DNA of 64,000 nt, taken from Astragalus membranaceus (taxonomy: Eukaryota > Streptophyta > Magnoliopsida > Fabales > Fabaceae). This document shows, in pieces, positions 32,777 to 43,500 of this stretch. Position numbers and translations under genes: made by a program. The first letter of the stretch is position 1; each line of letters starts with the position of its first letter. The notes under the pieces were generated by a model. It ran no database searches, was not told the DNA's origin, and saw nothing but the letters and a program-made list of their open reading frames with translations. The stretch is taken from contig CM076847.1 in the NCBI GenBank assembly GCA_039519185.1, forward strand, positions 81,753,100 to 81,817,099. Direction: 5' to 3'.

Positions 32777-33310
32777 ACTCCTGCATACGCACGAGTAACA
32801 TCATATTCTTTGTATAAATAAACTTAGACAGAATTCAATTACACTAAATTTTTCAAGTTATTATGAAATAAAGTTTCACAACTTTAGAATATTTTTTCTT
32901 TTTGACATTTTTATCGTCACCAAAAACATTTTATCAGTAGTAAAATTATATTAACAACATGTAATATTTTCCCGTTGTATCTCAAATACATAATATAAAA
33001 TAATTATTTTAACAATGTGTAACGTTCCATCATAAAAAATTAATAGTAATGAAATTATAGCAACAACATAGAATGTTTACCCGTTGAAACTAAAAAATAA
33101 AATATAAAAAATAATTTTTTCGACAATATCTATTACTTTCACGACTCAAGAAAAATGTCCATTTATAAGAAATAAAAACATTCATGAAAACAAATATAAA
33201 AATGATTATATCGACAATGTGTTACATTTCCCCGTAAGAAATCAAAAATAATGAAATTGTATCAACAATAAGTGATGTTTACCCGTTAAAACTAAAAAAG
33301 GATAAAATAT
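32777..33310 (-). repeat. Diverged repeat array, right side, inverted
   Basis: The minus strand repeats the units of 23581-26460 ('acgggaaaatattacatgtt', 'acgggtaaacattctatgtt', 'ataaatggacatttttcttg') and ends with a hairpin-like ACTCGTGCGTATGCAGGAGT, then CTAG. Together with the left array it forms a large imperfect inverted repeat around the MULE. Confidence 0.6.
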
Positions 33311-33382
33311 TATTTATAAATAGATAGTTGAGGATTAGTGTTTTGATTAAATAGATAGTAGATAGATCAAAAAATAAAATGT

Positions 33383-33383
<1 letters not shown>

Positions 33384-33414
<31 letters not shown>
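33384..33414. repeat. (GA)n microsatellite
   Basis: About 15 uninterrupted GA dinucleotides. The surrounding sequence is also purine-rich. Confidence 0.95.
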
Positions 33415-33416
<2 letters not shown>

Positions 33417-34384
33417 AAGGTGGGAGAGGTGGAGTGAAAATTGAGAAAGATAAGAGTGAGAGAGAGGTAAAGAAGTGTGTTTTAAATGTGAGTGTAACAT
33501 TCCTGTTTCCCTAATTTCGGTTTACGAAATCAACTGGCAATTTATTATTCGATCAAAAGATAAATTGAATCATGGATATGAAAATATCGCGAAAGCAATA
33601 TTGAATTGCTCAATTATATGAAATACACACAATTTATCCGAATTGGGTGAATCATTGTGGCCATCACTACGCAGTCTCGTTCTAACTTAGGTTATTCTCC
33701 AGTCCGGGTATAAGACCATTCTCACGTGCATGTGTGCTAAAGTGTGATAGTGGAGTGTGTGAAGGAGCAAAATATTAAGATTAGCCCCCAAGCTGCAAGA
33801 CAAACAAACATATATACAAAAAAGTGGTCTTCTATCCTAGGGTTTTCATATCACAAAAGAATAATATGCAATAAAAATACAAGACAAAAAGGGAAGGGTA
33901 AAAAACATTAAATTAACAACTAATCCTACAACTAATTAGACTAGGCTTGACTCTCTAAATGTCCCCAGTGAAGTCGCCAGCTGTAGCGACCGAAAAATCC
34001 GGGTGAGGATTCCTCGAAGGTTAAAAAATGAAGCCGCCACCAAAGTTTAATTATAAGGGCAAACGTTGGAAAATCCCTTTTGGAATGGATAAGGGTCCTT
34101 GAGACCAGATAAGGGTTCGGGAGTCGGTTATGCGTGGGGAAGGTATTAGCACCCCACGATATCCTTCCTAATGAAGGTTTCCTGCTAACTAGTTGTAGGA
34201 AAGAATATTAATTTTGAAAAATTTATTTTACCCTTTTATTGTGAATTAAAAAGAAAGAAGAAAATTAATATTTTATTTAAGAAAATGATTATTTAGGAAA
34301 GGACTAAAAAGGTTTTTTACTAATGCAATTGACAGAGAATCAAATCAGACGTAGTTCTTGGTAGAAAACTTTGTTTATTGATGT

Positions 34385-34795
34385 ATTTTATTTAGGGATT
34401 TTAGGACTCCTGAGTGATCAATTCATTTGTCCTAAAATGATGACTAATCCGACTGTACAGTTGGCTTAGTCCCCTAATTTGTGAAAATGGAGTTTTTTTT
34501 AAGTTTGGAAGATAGTTTGATGTGTGGTGGTTTAACTTTATTTGAATAGGGGTTTTAGGACTCTTGATCCGTACGGTTCATTCGTCCTAGAACGCTGACT
34601 AACCCGTCTGTACAGTCGGCTTAAACCCCTATTTCGAAAATTTGATTTGTGGAAAGAAATGTGTTTGTGTTTATTTTAATTTAGGAATTGTTTGTTTTAA
34701 ATAGGGATTTTAGGACATGATCCGTAACGGTTCATTAGTGACCTAAAAAGCAGACTAACCCGACTGTACAGTCGACTTAGTCCCCTATTTATATT
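34385..34795. repeat. Three stem-loop-rich repeat units in the LTR
   Basis: Starting near 34395, 34550 and 34700, each unit reads 'gggattttaggac' ... 'gtcctaaaa' ... 'gactaacccgactgtacagt' ... 'cttagtcccct'. It contains nested inverted repeats (TTTTAGGAC with GTCCTAAA; GACTGTACAGTC). Confidence 0.75.
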
Positions 34796-35124
34796 TTTTG
34801 GGTAGAAATATTTACTTATTTATTTTTATAGAAAAATGTAAGTTTGTGAAAAAAATTATTCTTTTGTAGAGAAAAATGGAAAGGAAACGAAAAGTTGACA
34901 ACGAAAAAAAATGAAGAGCGCAACTAGTGAAAAATAATTATCATTAATATTTAAAAATAAACTAATTAAAAGAAAAATAAAATAAAAAAGGGAAGGGGAG
35001 AGAGAGAAAGCGAGAACTTCACTGGGAGAGAGAGAGAATGTGTTCAGTGTTCTTGTTGAATCACTGTGGTGTCCTTTTCACTGTGGACAGGGCCTCCTTT
35101 TATAGGTGAAGGGTTAGGTGAAGA

Positions 35125-35210
35125 GACTTGCTGGACAAGTTAACTTGTTGGGCAAGTCGCCTTGCTGGGCAAGTCGACTTGTTGGGCAAACCGCTTGTTG
35201 GGCCGAAGGT
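35125..35210. repeat. 17-bp minisatellite, five units
   Basis: CTTGCTGGACAAGTTAA-type units (CTTGTTGGGCAAGTCGC, CTTGCTGGGCAAGTCGA and so on) follow each other with single-base changes. Confidence 0.85.
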
Positions 35211-35586
35211 TAATGCTACTGACACCCCCTTTTTATTATTTTCGTTCTTCTCTATTTTTTTTGAATTATTCTTATTTTTGTATATTTTTGGTGATATTTT
35301 TGTATTTTTGGGCTTTTTGTATTATTTGGACACTTTATTGTAATATATATTTTTTATTTTCTGATTTTATTTCATTATTATTTTTATGGCTTTTTGATCA
35401 AAAGGACTAAATTAAGTCCAAAATACCGAACATGGGCCCATTTACTAAGAATTGGCCCAATTTAGACAAACCGGTCTAAATTAAAACAAAACAGCGCTCG
35501 AAATGTCGTTCTCGTAATGATATGGACTTGTGACACGGGGGCTAAAACAATTGCGATAAATGATCGGACAAAATTGGGGTATAACA

Positions 35587-35795
35587 TTAGTTATTGACGT
35601 ATTAAAGTGTATCATATATGAGTGACAATCATGTACTTAGTTTGTAAGAGGTATCGAAAAAGTATCTGAGAAGTATCCTTAGTTGGTAAGAAGTATCAAA
35701 GATGTATCTGAAAAGTATCGAGTCAAATATTTTTTAAAAAGAATTAAAAAATTATTGGATACTCTTTAGGTACGTATCGGGAAGTATCGGGTGCG
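35587..35795. repeat. Fragment of a dispersed element shared with 53944-54150
   Basis: From 'ttagttattgacgtattaaa' through 'gtatcatatatgagtgacaa' to the TATCGGGAAGTATCGGG end, the segment is nearly collinear with 53944-54150. The intact relative is the 53348-54213 element. Confidence 0.75.
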
Positions 35796-35995
35796 TGTAA
35801 TGTTGGAGCTCTAGGTGTGTTGGATGATGTTCAATAACCATATTAGAGTACATCCACCAACCACATTTCGAAATTACTAGAGAGTGTGGTAGCTTGGTTC
35901 TGTTTTGGATGTTTGGGTTAGCTATGGAGCTAAATCTCGTGGTCATTGATGGTTGGGATTGAAGATACCAACTCAAGGCAAATTCGGTTTGAAAT
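35796..35995. other. Unassigned flank of the chromovirus LTR
   Basis: No gene or repeat terminus was recognised. The left end of the following LTR could not be placed exactly. Confidence 0.3.
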
Positions 35996-38077
35996 CCGTT
36001 TTTTTTTGTGAAACCCGTTTGGAACCACCTCTGGTATTTCCTTCATAACTCTTTACATAGACCTCCTTTTAAGTTCATTTTTGTTCCTTTAGAAACTAGA
36101 CACGAAATCCTTCATTTTTCGAACAAGAACCTTTTAATTTCATTGAATATTGAAGGAGAAATTAAACATACAAGTTAGCATTGTGAATCAGTGGCAATTT
36201 GGACCTAGCTGTATTGTTCTGACGATATCTCATTAAATACGTGGGGTATCAGTTTGAAACCTATACCAATAGAAACTAGACAAAATTTCCTTCCTAATAG
36301 ACCCTGGAATGCATTTCAGTAAGTATTGATTGAGATATTGTGGTTGCAAGATGACTCACAGATGCTGCCAAACCAAATTTGAAGATAGTGACCGCGTTCT
36401 AGGAGTTGGGGTTAGATTGAGAAGGGAACTTCATTGTTGATTTGAGATGCATTTGGGTACGCTCCAGTAGCTGCTTTTGTGGTGGTGCTAGTTTTGAAGC
36501 TGTTTCGAGATCGTTGGAGCGCGGGAATCAAATTCGGGGAGTGTTCGAGTGGATACTCGTCTTGAGCATTGCGTGGAATTTCGATTGGTTGTGACTTCGT
36601 CATTCCGGGTGAGTTTTACTCACGATTAGGGTTTTGCTTATTGTTCTTGAACTATTGGTGTTTATGGTTCTGTGGTTACAATTTGGATTTCGAAAGATTT
36701 ATCGAGTCGAAAACCGTTTTTCCAATTACTCGCGTATAACGGTTTTTATAAAAATGTATATAAGTTATAATGATTGTGGACTGGAATTATGGACTGTAAT
36801 TCAATATATATTTTCTGTTTTGAGGTGGGATTTTGATCGAAATTTGGATTGGACGCGAACGGAGAAGCGAAACTAGAGAAACGGGATGAAATTGAGAGAC
36901 AGAACAGGGGACACGGATCGTGCGCCCCAGTGGCACGAACCGTGCGCCTGGCTCGCAGATGTTGAATTAAATTGGTGCATCACGCACGGGTCGTACGCCC
37001 CTAGGGCGCGGACCGTGCGTGTGGTTCTGTCTCAGGGTGCAAATTTCTCGTTTCGTCGCTCCTTTTGATTTCAAACCTCTTCTAATCTTCTTCCCAACCA
37101 ATTGTGATAATATTACCTTGATAAATCATTGTTTTGAAGTTGTTCAAATTGATTTTTGAGAAAAGGTTTTGAAAGTATAAATATTAGAAAAACCGAAAAG
37201 TAGACCGCGTGTGACTACAAGTTTTTGAATAATATAACGGATTACATGTCCAACTTGGTACTGTATTATAACGACGGATGTCTAATATTGTAATCATCAA
37301 AACGGGTTATAGAACAAAGATAGATATAGATTATATCGAATATAGAAATCGGCCCAATGCGGGTGTGATATATAAATTTTATCAAGTTGGGTAACGACTA
37401 GCATACTAGGAAGGGAAGGTCATGAGCCCTCACCCTAGGCCCTAGAAACGTTATGGAATAGATACTAATGGGGGTTCATCGAGATTGTGGCTATTGCACG
37501 GTCGATGTTATGCTACGGTAAGTACACGATTCGCCGATTGTGGCTGTTGCACGGTCGGTGTTTCGATTGGTAAGCTTGTAATGGTAAAGTAACTTACAAG
37601 GCTTAAAAATAAATGGATAGCACATTAGATGCCGAGATTGTGGTTGTTGCACAGTCGGTAATGGGCTAAGTATATATATGAGCAAATAGTTTATAAATTA
37701 AACTATGTTGCAACGGTTTTATAATTAAACCGAATGATGTGAGGGGTTACGGTAAAACTCACTGAGATATGTTATCTCACCCTATCATATGTTGTTGTTT
37801 TTACAGAGCACAGGAAATAAGGATAGCAGGCGCCATGGTCAGTTGTCATGCTCGAGGAGAAGTTGGAGATTTAGTCTTTCATCCTTGTTTTTGATTCTGA
37901 TGTTGTCTCTGTATTCGGTCATGTGACTCGAATTTGATTAATGATGTGTAAGAGTTTCCGCTGTTTCTTGCAACGATGTTTGTCTAAGCAGGAATTTTTA
38001 TACTCTGATGTAAACCAAAATGTATGTTTAGGTATTCCTTTGTATTTCCTTGTTTTAGAAATACCGGGGGTGTTACA
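35996..38077 (+). mobile_element. LTR of a chromovirus-type Ty3/gypsy element (Tekay/Del-like), left end uncertain
   Basis: The right end GGGGGTGTTACA is directly followed by a Met-tRNA primer-binding site. GC-rich CACGGATCGTGCGCC and GCGCGGACCGTGCG motifs near 36910-37020, three 'gattgtggctgttgcacggt' units (37480-37660) and 'cacaggaaataaggatagca' near 37810 are features I associate with Tekay/Del LTRs. No gag follows: the leader changes to unrelated sequence within about 250 bp, so the body is lost. Confidence 0.55.
37480..37665. repeat. Three ~28-bp GATTGTGGCTGTTGCACGGT units in the LTR
   Basis: Related units at about 37482, 37537 and 37635 are spaced irregularly with AT-rich spacers. Confidence 0.7.
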
Positions 38078-38079
38078 TT

Positions 38080-38091
38080 TGGTATCAGAGC
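38080..38091 (+). promoter_or_regulatory. Primer-binding site of the chromovirus-type LTR
   Basis: TGGTATCAGAGC, complementary to initiator-Met tRNA, lies two bases after the LTR end GTGTTACA. Confidence 0.8.
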
Positions 38092-38427
38092 AGTTCGGCC
38101 TTGTCGGACTTAGTGACCTTCTGGTCAAGACGTTGGATCGAGTCAGCTAGGGACTTAGACAATTAAAATGTTAGAACCTTTCAGTTTCTGGTTCATAATT
38201 CCTGATCGGGACTTAAAACATAGAATTAGCGCCCCTGATTCTATGTTTTTTTTTATAAATATTTTTTTCTGTTTCTGGTATATCCGATATTCTGCAGCAC
38301 ATCTCTACTCTCATTTTCATCAACCAACAACAACCAATATCAACTCAACAACCAATATGAACCAAATTTCAAATCAACTAACCAATTGCAAATCAAATTC
38401 CAACTAAAAAACTTATAAATCCATCTA

Positions 38428-38487
<60 letters not shown>

Positions 38488-38599
38488 CAACAAAGTACCA
38501 ACAAAAATTACATAAATCATTAACCAAATTCTGAATGTCAACATAGACAACAAAAATGACATGACAGCCAATGTGAGCAATCAAAAACAAGCTAACCAA
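38092..38599. other. Retroelement leader remnant and microsatellite
   Basis: 38092-38240 looks like untranslated leader. No coding region follows. A CA/TA microsatellite lies at 38430-38487. Confidence 0.4.
38430..38487. repeat. (CA)n(TA)n microsatellite
   Basis: About 20 CA followed by about 8 TA dinucleotides. Confidence 0.95.
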
Positions 38600-38619
38600 A
38601 ATTATATGAGTTTCAATTT

Positions 38620-39316
38620 TCATTAATCAAATTGGCCACATGATGACACCACTCTCCCTTGATCTCAGTATGTTGGTTATCATAAAATGGAGCTCCAACC
38701 GCGTTTCCAGGAAAATACTGCAAAAAATAAACTTAGAATTAAGTGGTTAAATGCTAGATATGGAATTACTTGTCAAAAAATAAACTATATAAATTACATA
38801 CTTTTTCTGGAATTTCCATTTGATTGATAGTGATTATGTCCTTCATAAACTTCATAACGTAATACACCTTTCAAACATTCCTTTCATCTTGATGTGGTTG
38901 CTATAATCACCATGACACGAATCCAAATAGAATATTCTATTTCTTTTAGGATTGCAACTCTAAACCATGACACATCTTGATGTGGGGGAAACTGCCAATG
39001 AAGGTTTGCAACTCTTTACCATTGGGGCCAATCGGTTGGTTTTTAGCATTCCATACGACCTGCATTTTTACTTGTGTAAATTAGATAACAAACAGTTAAA
39101 AGTATGTAACAAAGTTAGTTAATTAGTAAGTATCTTAATTACTGTAAGTTTAGGAAGCCCTTTGTTCCCCCGATTGATGATATTCTTCTTAACTGTCATT
39201 CCACGACGAGTGAACTTTTCTTGGGGCTGACGTTCACTCTCATGACCATTGTCATGTGCACTATCATCACTCTCATGACCACTGTCATGTGCACTATCAT
39301 CACTGTGGGAAGTCAT
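38620..39316 (-). pseudogene. CACTA-associated protein fragment (Transposase_24, Ptta/En/Spm type)
   Basis: A first exon (about 39145-39316) reads MTSHSDDSAHDSG, a repeated acidic HESDDSAHD unit, then GMTVKKNIINRGNKGLPKLT. It splices (donor GTAATT, acceptor before 39059) to VVWNAKNQPIGPNGKELQTF, which matches the WN-x-(G)QPIGPN block of plant En/Spm ORF products. Downstream pieces (YFPGNAVGAPFYDNQHTE, EWCHHVANLI at 38630-38720) continue with stops between. Partial and degenerate. Confidence 0.6.
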
Positions 39317-39632
39317 CTCACCTGCAACAAAATATAATTATTGTTATTAGGCTAAATGTTATTTTATAATCATGATAAAGTAAGTAAATTTTTGTCAATA
39401 TGAAAAATGAATAAAAGAGAAACATGCATGATATATTACCTTTTCCTTTTCCTCGATCTAATGTTACTAGCTACTTGTTTATTTGTATGATATTTTGCTT
39501 TTCGCTTCTTGGACTTTGTTTTTGACGAAACGCAATTCCATCGTTATGATCCTTTCTTACATACGAAAAGGAAAGTTGAATAGTGGAATGAATATAATAA
39601 GCACAACAAGTTATTAAACATTTGATACAGAT
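39317..39632. other. Upstream part of the CACTA relic, no coding seen
   Basis: AT-rich; continues across the gypsy insertion at 52345. Confidence 0.4.
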
Positions 39633-39637
39633 CCAGC
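39633..39637. repeat. Target duplication of the Tat element, left (CCAGC)
   Basis: CCAGC is repeated exactly at 52340-52344. Confidence 0.95.
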
Positions 39638-40414
39638 TGTTAGCCTGCATTTTCGACAGGCTAATATTAAATGCAGTCAACAGGGTTTGACTTAATATTT
39701 TCAGAAAGAAGGCAGATTTTCGACACCAAGATATAATTTCGACTTCAAGAGGCAATAACCAAAGGAAAGCAGCCTAGTGCATAACTTAGCGAATTTGGAA
39801 AAAAAGGGCACACTTCGACAGAGAGAAGATTATAGACAGCGAAACAAGTAAAGCTATGGAGATCTGTCGAAAGGGACTTTGATTCTTTGGTCGAAGAGAA
39901 AGAGCAGTTAGACAATCGAAGTAGAAGCACGTCGAAATAGCAGTTACTCTGCCTTATCTTGTAGCAGTTATTCTGCTTTATCTTGTTTTAGAAAACTGCT
40001 GGGCAGTTATAGTCTTATTTGTATTATAAATAGAAGTTCTGTAGAGAGGAAAAGGGTCGCAAAACTCATTACATATATTTTCCTAAAACACTCTACTTCC
40101 GCAAACAGAGAAAACAGAGTCAACAGGAATTCATGTATGATTCTGCGTACCACTTCTTTATATAATTGTTTTCATTTCCTTTAGATTTCTGCACTTTGTC
40201 ATTTTCTTCGCTTACAATTACTGCAATTTACTGCATTCTGATTACTTTTCTCACATTTACAAATTCTTGTACTTTATCGTAAGTTTCTACACTTCTATTA
40301 AATATCAACAATTCTTAGTAAAATTTGATCACAAATGGCCTGAGATTCCTAGTTGATCTCGCAAGTAACACGTGTAGTGAAACTAGCGGTGTTTACTAAA
40401 AATCACAGTAAACA
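39638..40414 (+). repeat. Tat element 5' LTR
   Basis: TGTTAGCCTGCATTTTCGAC to AGTAAACA. It contains a TATA box TATAAATA at 40025-40032 and seven GTCGAA/TTCGAC hexamers. By eye it differs from the 3' LTR at three positions (cgacagg/cgatagg, acatata/acacata, gatctcg/gatatcg). Confidence 0.97.
40025..40032 (+). promoter_or_regulatory. TATA box of the Tat element LTR
   Basis: TATAAATA, with the same element at 51950-51957 in the 3' LTR. This is the expected sense promoter. Confidence 0.7.
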
Positions 40415-40416
40415 AA

Positions 40417-40435
40417 TTGGCACGCCCAGTGGGAC
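40417..40435 (+). promoter_or_regulatory. Primer-binding site of the Tat element
   Basis: TTGGCACGCCCAGTGGGAC begins two bases after the 5' LTR, where the tRNA primer pairs. The tRNA species was not assigned. Confidence 0.7.
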
Positions 40436-40513
40436 ATTTGTGCTAACTAATTAAAATTTTTACTAAGATAATTCTGGGTTTGTTAAATACAGAACCAGTA
40501 CATCGCACGTTGT

Positions 40514-43500
40514 ATGCGTTTAAGAAGTGGTAGACAGTTACATCAAATGCCACGTTCAAACATGAATGGTGCTTCTACATCGAATGGACATTCCCAGGCG
40601 TCAGTTACTGATACCAACGCCACGAACACTCAGGGAACAACCCTTCCTGCACCATCTCCAGGAGTAACCGCTCCCATAATTGCTCCAAACGTGGTCGGCG
40701 TAACCGCCCCATTATCGTTTTCGACAGACATGGGTATAACCGCTGTAACCGCTCCCACTATAACTCCTGGGTCGAACATGATGATTCCCCAGTCATCAAC
40801 CTTTGGTTCAACTAATCCCTGGATACCCAACGCTATGGTGGGAAATATGCCATATAGTTTTCCCATAAATGGTCGAAATTACCCCTTTGGAATGTCAACC
40901 GCCATGATGGTAGGACTCCATACAAATGCATCTACATATGCAGATAACATGGCTTCGAACTTTTCGCCTATGCACAACCCATCAGAAAATATGTATAGTC
41001 GAAACATACAACCTTCAATAACCACTTCGTCATTATTGGCATTAAGACAACAAATGGATGATAGTAACCATGACATGGTAAATATGCTAACACAGCAAAT
41101 AGGTACAGTGTTTAATCCCCTGATACAGGACACAAATAATAGTTACCAAATGTTAGCAACACAAATGGGTCGAATTGCTGACTTCTTTGGCACTCCACAA
41201 ATACAAAACCAGCAAGTTCCCCAAGTACAAAACATCAGGCCTGTTGACTTACCTGTCGAAAGGCCTAATAATGCAACCCCCGTGAATCAAGCACAACAAT
41301 TTGTCGAAGAGCCTATACCTGAAGTGGTGCTAGTAAATAGAAATCAAAACGCTGATGAGGTAGTTAGGCAAGTCCAGCAAAATAACCTCGGAATGCAAAA
41401 TAATTTGGCTAATCTTGTCGAAACTATACTAGCCCAAAATGGTCTTAATTTAGGCTTACACAGACCTAATTTCGTGTCTCCCTTGTCTGAATATGTGATG
41501 CAAACAGATTTGCCTAGAGGGTGGAAAATTCCTAAGTTCACAAAATTTGCTGGAGAAACCAGTGAATCTACTGTCGAACATATTGCAAGATATTTGACTG
41601 AGGCTGGGGACATTGCATTAAACGAAAATTTGAAAATGAAATATTTCCCAAATTCTTTGACGAAAAATGCATTTACTTGGTTTACAACATTACCCCCACA
41701 CTCCATGTTTAATTGGAACCAATTAGAAAAAGCCTTTCATGAACAATTTTACATGGGACAATCAAAGATTAGTCTTAAAGAATTGGCTAGTGTTCGACGC
41801 ACAATGCCAGAATCTATTGATGAATATCTCAATAGATTTAGACTACTCAAGGCGAGATGTTTCACCCAAGTGCCTGAGCATGAGTTAGTCGAAATGGCTG
41901 CTGGTGGATTAGATTATTCCATCAGGAAAAAACTGGATACTTTACACCTAAGAGATATGGCTCAATTGGCTGATAGAGTTCGACAAGTTGAAAGACTTAA
42001 AGCAGAAAAAGCTTCGACAACCAAGTTTAACAATAAAAAAGAAAAAGTGGCGTTTGTTAATGTTGATAACAATAGCCAAGAATTCGACATAGCTTATGAA
42101 AATGTCGAGGAAGAGGTTGACATTGCAGAATTAAAACCTGGACCTCCATATACATGCAAATTGTTAAACCCTTCTAATGGAAAAAACCCTGTCGAACAAA
42201 AAAATGATAAGTTTGTTGCAAAAACATATACCTTCGACGTCACAAAATGTGACCAAATATTTGATCTTTTGGTGACTGATAGTCAAATTTTAGTGCCTAA
42301 AGGTCTAAAAATACCACCATTAGAACAACAAAAGAAAAGAGGTTATTGCAAATATCATAATTTTTTGGGTCATAACACCTCCCGATGTGTACTTTTCAGG
42401 GATCTAGTCCAGAAAGCATTGAATGATGGAAGGCTGAAATTTGATGACAAAAATAAGTCATCAATGCAGATCGACAGCAATCCTATGCCCACAGCTGAAG
42501 CAAACTACACTGAAGTAGATATTTTGATGGTCGAAACCAATGAATTGGTTGCTGAAAGTTTTGAAGCGAACATCAAAATGGTCACTAATGACCAATATGC
42601 TGAAAAAATGCAGGTGGTTTATCCACAAGCTGAAGAGGACTTGGTAGACTTCCTCAACAGATGCAAGATAAGTAACACCGAGGTGATGTTATGCCCACGG
42701 TGCAGTTCTGTATTCGACAAGGAGGCCGCTAAAAGCCTTGAGAGTGTCACTCCTCAATTCAAGAGAAAAAACAAATGGGTCGATAATAGGCCCAAATTCA
42801 GCTTCAACCCAAGAGGTGTGCCGTATAAGGTTACATCTTCAACAAGACAAGCTCCGAAGGCTCAAAGGAGAACATTTGTGCCACCTGCAAGGGCCCCTGT
42901 CGGAAGATGGGTATACCCAGGAAATAAGGAGACTGAATGTCACCTAAAGATGGCAGGAGAGACTTCCAATGCCATGAATCAAAACAAGGCGCCTAATTCC
43001 AATAGGTACGCCTACAGCAATAATTACAAGGGAAAAAACCCCATGACAAGAACGCAATGGCGAAGATACCAACGCCAGATGAAATTGACTGCTGCTGAGA
43101 AAAAGGAGAACATCGACACAAGCAAAGGTAAGCAATTAGCTTCCAGTGTCGAATTCCCAAGAAAGTCAGCAAAAGAGAGGATATTCCCTCCCCTTGCAGA
43201 CATCAAAAAAGGTCTTGACTCTGAAGAAGGCCTGCAATTAGATGATGATATGGACTCTGAATTCTTAGATTCAGAACCAGACCTTGACATCATCTGCGTC
43301 GTTTCAATTCTGCCAATTGAATTCGACGTCATTTCAGAAGTGACTGAGATCGAACAAGATTTCGATCAAGATATGGCTAAGCACAGGCCAATGTGTTACT
43401 ACGTACTAAATAATGGCTCCATAGAAGAGCAGGATGCTGTCTTCGAAAGGCCAGATGGAGGGATGAAACACCATCTAAAACCATTGTTTATACAAGCAAA

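Larger units (their letters stand above)
33493..35586 (+). mobile_element. Solo LTR-like element of Ogre/Tat type
   Basis: Begins TGTAACATTCC and ends GGGTATAACA, LTR-style inverted ends. Inside, 'gaagtcgccagctgtagcga' and 'gagtcggttatgcgtgggga' resemble conserved LTR motifs of Tat/Ogre elements that I recall. A TATA (CTTTTATAGG) lies near 35096. No protein is encoded and flanking 5-bp duplications do not match, so the left border may be rearranged. The right flank is part of a dispersed repeat also present at 53944, which supports the right border. Confidence 0.5.

Noticed and set aside
38393..38623. Minus-strand ORF with a Cys-Val repeat
   Set aside because: It is the translated CA/TA microsatellite.
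39745..39930. 61-codon ORF present identically in both Tat LTRs (also 51670-51855)
   Set aside because: It lies upstream of the LTR TATA box on the minus strand, has no ATG context of note and is probably chance; its identity only reflects LTR identity.
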